Origin: FLUQ01 sp031551515
GTDB lineage: Bacteria; Desulfobacterota; Desulfovibrionia; Desulfovibrionales; Desulfovibrionaceae
Assembly (NCBI GenBank): GCA_031551515.1
Contig: JAVBNL010000041.1
Location: forward strand, 1-64,000
Direction of reading: 5' to 3'
DNA: 64,000 nucleotides
Part shown: one piece after another, positions 17,565 through 24,610 of the stretch
How positions within the stretch are numbered: position 1 is the first letter of the stretch
Layout: every line of letters starts with the position of its first letter
Notes under the pieces: model-generated
The model's database searches: none
What the model saw: the letters and a program-made list of their open reading frames with translations, nothing else
What the model was told of the DNA's origin: nothing
Position numbers and translations under genes: made by a program

Positions 17565-18772
17565 GACGCGCCTTCTTTCGTTGCATTCTCCGGCGCTACG
17601 CGCTTTGGCGGCACGGAGGCTTTGGCCCGCCTGAACCGGTACGTTTCAAAAAACTGCCCGGCCAGAACGCACAGTAAAATCAGGCCCTGAATCATGTCGC
17701 CGAACGCGGCGGAAACGCCCAGCTCCAATTGCAGGTTTTCCACGCCCACCCGCAATGCCGCCAGCAGCAGCGAGAAAAAGGCGATGCGGCTGATGCGCAG
17801 CCGCGCCAGCCAGGCCACCACGATGGCCGTATAGCCGTAGCCCACGGTGACGTTGGGCCGCAGCCTGCCCAGGGTGGCCGAGGTTTCAAGGCAGCCCGCC
17901 CAGGCCGCCAGCGCCCCGCACAGGCACATGACGCCCATGACCATGAGCTGGTAGCGCATGCCCGCGTAGCGGGCGGCATCGGGGTTGGCCCCGCCCGCCA
18001 GCAGCTCAAAACCCCAGCGGGTGCGCCGCAAAAAGACCGCCAGCAGCCCGGCCGCGGCGATGCACAGCAGCAGCCCGCCGTGAATGCGCCCGACAAGGTT
18101 GGGCACCACGGCCGTGACGGGAAACTCCATGCTCATGGGAAAACCCATGCCCGCCGGGTCTTTCCAGGGGCCATAGACCAGGTATTGCAGAAACAGGATG
18201 CCGATGTAGTTCAGCATCAGGGTGGAGATGATCTCGTTGGTGCGAAACGCGCAGCGCAAAAGCGCCGGTATGCCCGCCCAAACGGCCCCGGCAACGGATG
18301 CGGCCAGAAACATCAGCGGCAGCATGAGCGGCGCGGGCAAACCGGGAAAGGCCAGCACCACGGCGGTGCCGCCCACAGCGCCCAGGGCGAACTGCCCTTC
18401 CGCGCCGATATTCCAGACTTGCAGGTAAAAACAGATCGAAACACCCTGCGAGCAGAGAAAGATTGGGATGCTTTTCAGAAGCGAATCGGCCAGGGCGTAG
18501 TTGTCCCAGAAAAAACCACGGAACAGCGCGGTAAAAAGATCCGCGCCGTCCGCCCGTGCTTCGCTGAACAGCGAAAGCGGCGTGCCCAGCCCCCCCTGCA
18601 GCAAAAGCGTCACCCCACGCAAACCCGGCTTGCCCTGCACCTCAAGCAAGAGGGCGCTTGCGGCAAAGGCCACGGCAAAGGCGGCGGCCAGGGCGCACCA
18701 CGAAAGCAGGGCGCCGGGCGGGGCCTCGCGCCTGGCGATACGCCAGCCGGTGGTGGGACCTGAGGCTGCCAT
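17561..18772 (-). CDS. ABC transporter permease (NupP/YufP-like)
   Basis: 403 residues. After a basic N-terminus and a first membrane segment (about 21-44), an extracytoplasmic loop and further membrane segments follow, including FYLQVWNIGAEGQFALGAVGG, the equivalent of the conserved N-x-G-x-E-G-Q loop of BPD_transp_2 permeases. It starts three bases after the binding-protein stop and overlaps the next permease by four bases. It is the second permease of the BMP-type importer, inserted in the inner membrane. Confidence 0.88.
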   Translation of the reverse strand: MAASGPTTGWRIARREAPPGALLSWCALAAAFAVAFAASALLLEVQGKPGLRGVTLLLQGGLGTPLSLFSEARADGADLFTALFRGFFWDNYALADSLLKSIPIFLCSQGVSICFYLQVWNIGAEGQFALGAVGGTAVVLAFPGLPAPLMLPLMFLAASVAGAVWAGIPALLRCAFRTNEIISTLMLNYIGILFLQYLVYGPWKDPAGMGFPMSMEFPVTAVVPNLVGRIHGGLLLCIAAAGLLAVFLRRTRWGFELLAGGANPDAARYAGMRYQLMVMGVMCLCGALAAWAGCLETSATLGRLRPNVTVGYGYTAIVVAWLARLRISRIAFFSLLLAALRVGVENLQLELGVSAAFGDMIQGLILLCVLAGQFFETYRFRRAKASVPPKRVAPENATKEGAS

Positions 18773-18775
18773 ACG

Positions 18776-19840
18776 CTATTGGGTTGTTCCCACAACCCCT
18801 TCAACAAACCAGTTCATGCCGAGCAAATCTTTGTCTTCGGGCTTTTTGCCCGCCTCAATGCGCACTTTGCCGCTCTGGTCTTTGACCGGCCCCGCGAAAA
18901 CCGTGTATTCGCCCTTGATGATGGCGGCCTTTCTGGCCTCCACCGTGTCGCGCACCTCTTTGGGCACCATGGGGCCGTAAGGCGAAAGGCCGACGATGCC
19001 GCTTTCAAGCCCAGGCCAGTACGAGCCGGATTTCCACGTGCCCGCGCGCACCTTGTTCACCACGTCCAGGTAGAAGGGCGTCCAGTTCCAAATGGCCGCA
19101 ACCAGGTGCGCTTTGGGCGCGAAGGGGGTCATGTCCGTGTTGTAGCCGATGGAATAGGCCCCGCGTTCTTGGGCCGCTTCCTGCGGGCCCGGCGAATCCT
19201 GATGCTGGGCGATGACGTCCGCGCCCACGTCCAGCAGGCTTTTGGCGGCTTCTTTTTCCGTTGCCGGGTCGTACCAGGTTTTGGTCCAGACCACGCGCAC
19301 CTCCGCCTTGGGGTTCACGGCGCGCACGCCCAGGGTAAAGGCGTTGATGCCCCGGATGACCTCGGGAATGGGAAAGGCCCCCACATAGCCGATGACGTTC
19401 TTTTTGCTCATGCTGCCGGCCACCATGCCGGTCAGGTAGCGGGCCTGGTACATGCGGCCGAAATAGTTGCTGACGTTGTCGGCCGTTTTAAAACCCGAGC
19501 AGTGCAGAAAGGTGATTTTCGGGAATTGTTTGGCCACTTTCAACGTGGCGTCCATATACCCGAAACTGGTGGTAAAAATAATGTCATAGCCCTTGCGCGC
19601 CATTTGCAGAATGACCCGCTCGGAATCGGCCCCTTCGGGCACGGATTCCGTGTAAAAGGTGGTCACGCCCGGCAGTTTGGCCAGCGCCTGCCGCGCCTGA
19701 TCGTGGGAATAGGACCAGCCCGCCTCGTTGGCCGGTGAAACATACACGAAACCGATCTTCAGCGGCTTTTCGGCAGCAACGGCCGCGCCGGGAAGAATCA
19801 GGATCAGCGCCGCGACGGCGGCAAGGATAAAACGCTGCAT
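18776..19840 (-). CDS. BMP-family ABC transporter substrate-binding protein
   Basis: 354 residues from the ATG at 19840; a TTG further upstream is in frame but the signal peptide (1-23, ending AAVAAE) fits the ATG. The mature part begins KPLKIGFVYVSPANEAGWSYSHDQARQAL and contains VPEGADSERVILQMARKGYDIIFTTSFGYMD, both typical of the Bmp/Med family of purine-nucleoside and related receptors. It is the first gene of the importer operon and lies next to gpt, supporting a purine ligand. The signal peptide lacks an obvious lipobox, so it is probably a soluble periplasmic protein. Confidence 0.87.
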   Translation of the reverse strand: MQRFILAAVAALILILPGAAVAAEKPLKIGFVYVSPANEAGWSYSHDQARQALAKLPGVTTFYTESVPEGADSERVILQMARKGYDIIFTTSFGYMDATLKVAKQFPKITFLHCSGFKTADNVSNYFGRMYQARYLTGMVAGSMSKKNVIGYVGAFPIPEVIRGINAFTLGVRAVNPKAEVRVVWTKTWYDPATEKEAAKSLLDVGADVIAQHQDSPGPQEAAQERGAYSIGYNTDMTPFAPKAHLVAAIWNWTPFYLDVVNKVRAGTWKSGSYWPGLESGIVGLSPYGPMVPKEVRDTVEARKAAIIKGEYTVFAGPVKDQSGKVRIEAGKKPEDKDLLGMNWFVEGVVGTTQ

Positions 19841-19891
19841 GGGGCACCTCGTGAGCAAAGTTACGCGGGCGGGAAGAGGACAAGACGCTTG

Positions 19892-20377
19892 TTAGCGGTT
19901 GCCGTTCTTAACTAAGGGCTGGACGTATTGTACCTCGGAATCCCAGGGGAACAAAATCCAGGTATCCTGGCTGACCTCGGTGATGAACGTATCCACCAAG
20001 GGGCGGCCTTCGGGCTTTGCGTAGATGGTGGCGAAATGGGCCTTGGGGCACAAAGAACGCACCACCTTGGCCGTTTTGCCCGTATCCACCAGATCGTCGA
20101 TGACCAGCCAGTTTTCGCCGTCGCCGGCAATGCCCTTGAGCACAGAGGCCTCGCCCTGGCTCTTCCAATCATAGCTTGAAATGCAGATTGTTTCCACCAT
20201 GCGTATTTCAAGCTCGCGGGCGATGATGGCGGCGGGCACAAGGCCGCCGCGGGTCACGGCGGCGATGCCGCAAAAAGGCCCTTTATCCAGAAGACGCCAG
20301 GCAAGTGCCTTGGCGTCTCTGTGCAATTGGTCCCAGGAGACCGGAAACCATTTTTTGTATGTATCAGCGGTGCTCAT
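19892..20377 (-). CDS. gpt: Xanthine-guanine phosphoribosyltransferase
   Basis: 161 residues, close to Escherichia coli Gpt (152). The PRPP-binding signature WLVIDDLVDTGKT is at 90-102. Other stretches shared with Gpt as I recall it include VTRGGLVPAAIIARELEIR, ICISSYD and the C-terminal PEGRPLVDTF followed by QDTWILFPWD. It converts xanthine or guanine plus PRPP to the nucleotide. The start chosen is the ATG at 20377; ribosome-site strength is weak (GGAT). It lies 51 bp upstream of the BMP receptor on the same strand, linking import and salvage of purines. Confidence 0.9.
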   Translation of the reverse strand: MSTADTYKKWFPVSWDQLHRDAKALAWRLLDKGPFCGIAAVTRGGLVPAAIIARELEIRMVETICISSYDWKSQGEASVLKGIAGDGENWLVIDDLVDTGKTAKVVRSLCPKAHFATIYAKPEGRPLVDTFITEVSQDTWILFPWDSEVQYVQPLVKNGNR

Positions 20378-20412
20378 ACTATCCGAAAAAATACGAAGTT
20401 TGTTCTGATTTT

Positions 20413-22281
20413 CTAATCCTTCATGATCGCGGGGTTGGGCACGTCGACTTTGGTCCTCTGCCCCAAATCCCGCAGATAGGCGGAGAACAGCTCGTTCTGC
20501 TTGGCCTGCAAGAGGCCCGGCAGCACGCGGTCGCGCATCGTGTCCCATTCCGTGTCGGTCATGGCGATGTCTTCCACGGGCATGGCCAGCACCGCGCCCT
20601 TGGGCGTGGCATAGGGCTGCGGCATCCAGGCGCCCACGGGCGCGGCGAAAGCCGCTTCAACCAGAGCGCGAGAAGAACCCAGGCCGGGCACTTCGCCGTC
20701 GCGGCCAAAGGCCGCGCTGGTCTGCACTTTGCCCTTGAAGGCGTCGGGCGCGCCTTTGGCAAAATCCGGCGCAGCGGCCCGGGCTGCTTCTTCGGCCTTT
20801 TTCTCCGCTTCGCGTTTTGTCAGCACCTCAACGATATCCGCGCGCACCTGATCCAGGGGCCTCACCCCGGCGGGCTGCTGGCCGCTGATTTCCGCCACGG
20901 CAAAGCCGTCTTCGGTTTCCAGAATGCTGCTGACCAAAGACCCGGCCTGGCCGCTGAACGTCGCGGCCGAAGGGGCTTTTTTCAAGTTCAGAGCCAAGGC
21001 GAGGCTGTCACGCGGGGCAAGGGCGGTGGTCTGCACCGTGCTGTGCAGTTCTTTGGCGATCTCGTCCAGGGGCTTGTTCAACACCACCAGGTCTTCGGCC
21101 TGGCCTTGAATGTCGCGAAAAGCCAGCGCCGCTTTCTCTTCGCCCAGGCTCTGGCGCAGGGCGAGCTTGATTTGCGCCTCAGGCACGGACCAATCGGGGT
21201 CGGTCTCTTCAAGGCGCAGCAGCACATACCCGGCGGGCATTTTCAGCACTTTCGTCAACTGGCCTTTTTTCAGGCCCTGCAAGGCCGCCAGCACCGAAGG
21301 CTCCAGCCTGTTTTTGGGCACCCAGCCGACATCGCCGCCGTCAGCGGCGGAAGGATCTTCGGATTTTTCTTTGGCCACGGCGGCGAAATCGGCGCCGCCC
21401 GCGATTTGTTTGGCTATCGCTTCCAGCTTGCCTTTGACTTCGGCCTCTTTGGCCGCGTCCGCGCCGGAAGACAGGGTCAGCACTATCTGGCTGAGGCGAT
21501 AGCGCTGCGGACCTTTGGCATAGGCTTCGTCCACTTCCTGATCCGTAACTTTCATGGAAGGAGCCAGGGTTTTGGGGGTCACTTCCACAAAACGCAGGGC
21601 TGTTTTGGCCGGTTCCATGAACAAATTCTGGTTGGCGTCGTAATAGCCTTTCACGGCGTCATCGCCGATTTTTATGCCCGCGCGGTATTGGTCCAGGCTG
21701 AAGAGCACATAGGATATGGTTCTGCGCTCCATCTGAAAGGCAAAGCGGCGGCGGGCCTCTTCCGGGCTGACGCTGGCGGCCATGACCACGTACGAGCGCA
21801 TTTTTTCCATCAACAGGTCGCGGGCCATGTCCTGCTCGAACTTGACCACGGACTGGTTCTGCTGGGCCAGAACCTTTTCATAATGGGCGCGTGAAAACTG
21901 CCCTTTTTCGTCTTTAAAAGCCGGTATGGCGCTGATGACCTTGAGCAGTTCCAGCGGGGTCACGGTGATGTTCAGGCGGGCGGCTTCCTGCTCCAGCATG
22001 GCGCGGGTGACCATCATCTGCAGCACCTGCGCGCGTATGCCCATGGCTTTCAGGTCTTCTTCGCCGATGCCGGGCGACATGGCGCGCAGCTGTTCTATCT
22101 GCCGGTTCACCAGATCGCCGAATTCGTGCATCAGGATGGGCTTGCCGTTGACGGTCGCGGCCACGCCGGCGGGGCTTTGATTATAGCTGCCCACACCCCA
22201 GAAAACAAAGACCAGAATGATAATGCCGAAGGCTAATTTTACGGCCCAGGACTGGGCGCGTTGACGTATCAGATCAAGCAT
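20413..22281 (-). CDS. ppiD: Peptidyl-prolyl isomerase/periplasmic chaperone PpiD-like
   Basis: 622 residues, the usual PpiD length, with GGAGAG before the ATG. A single N-terminal anchor (about 13-30) follows the basic start MLDLIRQRAQSWAVKL. A SurA-like chaperone region spans roughly 35-200, then a parvulin domain about 245-350 (RLSQIVLTLSSG; GDVGWVPKNRLEPSV; VLRLEE), and a long C-terminal chaperone part. It assists folding of proteins leaving the Sec translocon at the periplasmic face. PpiD parvulin domains are often inactive; whether this one is active cannot be told. Confidence 0.87.
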   Translation of the reverse strand: MLDLIRQRAQSWAVKLAFGIIILVFVFWGVGSYNQSPAGVAATVNGKPILMHEFGDLVNRQIEQLRAMSPGIGEEDLKAMGIRAQVLQMMVTRAMLEQEAARLNITVTPLELLKVISAIPAFKDEKGQFSRAHYEKVLAQQNQSVVKFEQDMARDLLMEKMRSYVVMAASVSPEEARRRFAFQMERRTISYVLFSLDQYRAGIKIGDDAVKGYYDANQNLFMEPAKTALRFVEVTPKTLAPSMKVTDQEVDEAYAKGPQRYRLSQIVLTLSSGADAAKEAEVKGKLEAIAKQIAGGADFAAVAKEKSEDPSAADGGDVGWVPKNRLEPSVLAALQGLKKGQLTKVLKMPAGYVLLRLEETDPDWSVPEAQIKLALRQSLGEEKAALAFRDIQGQAEDLVVLNKPLDEIAKELHSTVQTTALAPRDSLALALNLKKAPSAATFSGQAGSLVSSILETEDGFAVAEISGQQPAGVRPLDQVRADIVEVLTKREAEKKAEEAARAAAPDFAKGAPDAFKGKVQTSAAFGRDGEVPGLGSSRALVEAAFAAPVGAWMPQPYATPKGAVLAMPVEDIAMTDTEWDTMRDRVLPGLLQAKQNELFSAYLRDLGQRTKVDVPNPAIMKD

Positions 22282-22387
22282 GGACTCTCCGGTTGTTCAA
22301 AAAACATGAGTGCCCGACACACTAGAGGATGAAGGGGGCTTAGTCAACGGGAAGAGCAGTCCCCGCACCCTCGCGTTTCGCAGGCGG

Positions 22388-22417
22388 GCAACGCAAGTGC
22401 CCCGTCACTTGCGTTGC
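22388..22417. repeat. 12-bp inverted repeat before hicB
   Basis: Perfect stem GCAACGCAAGTG/CACTTGCGTTGC with a six-base loop, 42 bp ahead of the hicB start. It could be an operator bound by HicB, which usually represses its own promoter, or a weak terminator of nothing obvious. HicB binding is inferred. Confidence 0.45.
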
Positions 22418-22459
22418 CACGCCGTCTGCGTTACTTGGTAATGACGAGAGGTGGCAGAT

Positions 22460-22690
22460 ATGGATTTCATCCTTGACCTTGAGCAGGAAGAAGACGGCCG
22501 CTGGATAGCAGAAATACCGGAGTTGCCCGGCGTTCTGGCTTACGGCACGACTCCGGTCCAGGCCGGAGCGAAAGCCAAGGCATTGGCCTTGCGCGTGCTG
22601 GCGGAACGCATGGAAGAAGAAAGTTCCCTCCCTGACATTTCCGGCATTACCTTCACGGCACGCACGCATGACCACATGGCCGTCCGCTAA
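22460..22690 (+). CDS. hicB: HicB-family antitoxin
   Basis: 76 residues from the ATG at 22460 (GAGAGG eight bases upstream); an in-frame GTG at 22451 is less well placed. The sequence FILDLEQEEDGRWIAEIPELPGVLAYG is the HicB/UPF0150 degenerate RNase H-like core, and EAD-like residues are followed by a helix (KALALRVLAERM). HicB neutralises the mRNA interferase HicA. No separate C-terminal DNA-binding domain is visible, so this is the short HicB form. The toxin gene that overlaps its end is broken, leaving an orphan antitoxin. Confidence 0.75.
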   Translation: MDFILDLEQEEDGRWIAEIPELPGVLAYGTTPVQAGAKAKALALRVLAERMEEESSLPDISGITFTARTHDHMAVR

Positions 22691-22770
22691 AGCCGCCCGT
22701 GTGCTGGCCGCGCTTCTGCATGCTCGCCCGGCTGGCGAAGCACAGCGGCCTGAAACCGAGCGATCTCTAA
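22668..22770 (+). pseudogene. hicA: hicA toxin remnant with internal deletion and frameshift
   Basis: Overlaps the end of hicB by 23 bases. The first frame reads MTTWPSAKAARVLAALL, a typical HicA N-terminus. Directly after, in another frame from base 22720, comes MLARLAKHSGLKPSDL and a stop, which is the typical HicA C-terminus. The central part of about 35-45 codons, including the catalytic-histidine region, is missing, and the junction shifts the frame. The remaining open frame that runs on past this point is meaningless. The toxin cannot be active. Confidence 0.7.
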
Positions 22771-22789
22771 AGCAGTTGACGCACGAAAC

Positions 22790-22833
22790 AGCGCCGTTCC
22801 TGCGCCAACAGGAACGGCGCTCCTGCTTTTTGG
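22790..22833 (+). terminator. Terminator after hicBA remnant
   Basis: 13-bp stem AGCGCCGTTCCTG/CAGGAACGGCGCT with a six-base loop; CCTGCTTTTT follows. It lies between hicBA and the converging sigma-54 activator gene. Confidence 0.7.
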
Positions 22834-22848
22834 TCTTTCCACTCCGCT

Positions 22849-24336
22849 CTATTCTATTTCCAGACCCTGAATGCGGTATTCGTTCAGCTTGTTGCGCAGG
22901 GTGCGCACGGAAATGCCCAAAAGGTCGGCCGCCTGGGTGCGGTTACCCTGGGTATGCTCCAGACCTTTGATAATCATCAGCCGTTCCATCTCGTGCAGGG
23001 GAATGACCGCACCGCTGAACGAGGCCGCATCGGCGGCGGCCCCGGCCATACCGGCCGGGCCGGGCATCTGGCCGGCCATTTGGGCGGGCGCGCCGCCAAA
23101 GCCTTCTGCCGATGCGGCATCCGCGCCGGAGCCAGACTCGGCGGATGCCTCTTCGTCGGCGAACAGCGGCCAGGCGTCGGGGTCCAGCAGAAAATGGGCG
23201 GAGCTGATCGGTGCGCCGCCGCACAGCAACACGGCCCGCTCCATCAGGTTTTGCAGCTCGCGCACGTTGCCCGGCCAGTCATAGCCGGTCAGCCAGGCCA
23301 CGGCTTCGTCGGAAAAGACGGCCGGGGGCAGGCGGTATTCTTTGGTATACATGTCGGCGAAAAACCGGGCCAGGGTCAGAATATCCCCGCCCCGCTCACG
23401 CAAAGACGGCAGGCGCAGGGGGATGACGTTCAGCCGGAAAAAAAGGTCCTGGCGAAACTTGCCGTCTTTGACCCAGCCCTCAAGGTCGCGGTTGGTGGTG
23501 GCCAGAATGCGCACGTCGACGGCCACGGTTTCCATGCCGCCCACCCGGTCCACTTCGCCCTCTTGCAGCACGCGCAAAAGCTTGGCTTGCAGCCCCAGGT
23601 CCATCTCGGAAATTTCGTCCAGCAGCAAGGTGCCGCCGTCGGCCAGCTCGAACTTGCCCAGTTTTCTGGCTATGGCCCCGGTGAACGCGCCCTTTTCATG
23701 GCCGAAAAGTTCGCTTTCCAAAAGATGCTCCGGCAGGGCCGCGCAGTTGACCGCGATAAAGGGCTTTTCCGCCCGGTCGCTTTCCGCGTGCAGATAGCGG
23801 GCGAACATTTCTTTGCCCGTGCCCGATTCGCCGGAAATGAGCACTGTGGCTTTCGATCTGGCCACCCGTTTGGCCAGCGCCAGCACGCGGGCGATGGCGG
23901 GGTTGTCGCCCACGATGCGCGGGCCTTTGATTTCAGGCTTTCTGCCGCCTAGCGTGCTGGGGGCGGGCACGGCCGGAACCTCTTTGCGCACCGGCACAAC
24001 CGTCGCGATCTGCTCGAACAAAAGCGGCTCGACCCAATAGTCTTTGGCCCCCAGCTCCATCAGGCGCAGGGTTTCTTCCGGCCCCGGCTTGTCTGTAAAA
24101 ATATAGACCGGCGGAAAGGCCGGATCATCCAGCCCCACGCTGAGCAAATCTTCCACCCGGTAGCCGGGCAAGGACGGGCGCGAAAAAATGGCGTTCACCG
24201 GCGCTTTGCGGATGAAAGAAGAGGCCCCTTTGAGGTTTTCGGCAATGCCCACTTCAAAACCGCCGTCCCGCAACTGCGGGAAAATGCGCGTTACCGACTG
24301 GGCCGGGGCGAGAAAAAGTATGCGCCGTACGGACAT
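22849..24336 (-). CDS. Sigma-54 activator, NtrC/FlbD-like with degenerate receiver
   Basis: 495 residues from the ATG at 24336. The N-terminal receiver-like domain (about 5-115) lacks the acidic pocket: the usual Asp-Asp is APAQS and the phospho-acceptor strand reads NAIFSRPSLPG, with Ser in place of Asp. The AAA+ domain has Walker A GESGTGKE, the sigma-54 contact loop GAFTGA and Walker B LLLDEISEMD. A flexible Gly/Ala/Met/Pro-rich linker precedes a Fis-type helix-turn-helix (NRTQAADLLGISVRTLRNKLNEY). The C-terminus resembles flagellar FlbD/FlrC regulators, but no flagellar gene is in view. Activity is probably not controlled by phosphorylation of this domain. Confidence 0.85.
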   Translation of the reverse strand: MSVRRILFLAPAQSVTRIFPQLRDGGFEVGIAENLKGASSFIRKAPVNAIFSRPSLPGYRVEDLLSVGLDDPAFPPVYIFTDKPGPEETLRLMELGAKDYWVEPLLFEQIATVVPVRKEVPAVPAPSTLGGRKPEIKGPRIVGDNPAIARVLALAKRVARSKATVLISGESGTGKEMFARYLHAESDRAEKPFIAVNCAALPEHLLESELFGHEKGAFTGAIARKLGKFELADGGTLLLDEISEMDLGLQAKLLRVLQEGEVDRVGGMETVAVDVRILATTNRDLEGWVKDGKFRQDLFFRLNVIPLRLPSLRERGGDILTLARFFADMYTKEYRLPPAVFSDEAVAWLTGYDWPGNVRELQNLMERAVLLCGGAPISSAHFLLDPDAWPLFADEEASAESGSGADAASAEGFGGAPAQMAGQMPGPAGMAGAAADAASFSGAVIPLHEMERLMIIKGLEHTQGNRTQAADLLGISVRTLRNKLNEYRIQGLEIE

Positions 24337-24511
24337 ACAACTGCTCTTACCCGTAACCGCGCGCTTTATCAACTAGATAGGCGAATAAATACCGGAAGGC
24401 GAAACCCCGGGAAAAGGTGTCGCCAAAAAATCGCACTTCATATACTGTCCCGCCGTTGTTGCTGATACGCAGCGCAGCCTACGGGTCCCGTGCTGAAAAT
24501 GGCGGGAGAGA

Positions 24512-24527
24512 TGTGATCTGTGTCACG
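24512..24527. promoter_or_regulatory. CRP/FNR-like site before the M48 protease
   Basis: TGTGATCTGTGTCACG fits the CRP pattern TGTGA-N6-TCACA at nine of ten conserved positions, 84 bp before the next ATG. Which CRP/FNR-family protein would bind is unknown. Confidence 0.4.
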
Positions 24528-24610
24528 GCAACGCTTTTTCGTTCGGTATAGAGTGCGGCGAACGTATATCTAACTTTGTTATGACGTATATATTTGATAA
24601 GGATTAACCT

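Noticed and set aside
22668..22970. A 100-codon gene after hicB
   Set aside because: Only the first 17 codons look like protein (HicA N-terminus); the rest is out of frame with the HicA C-terminus visible in another frame, then antisense to the activator gene and through a terminator.
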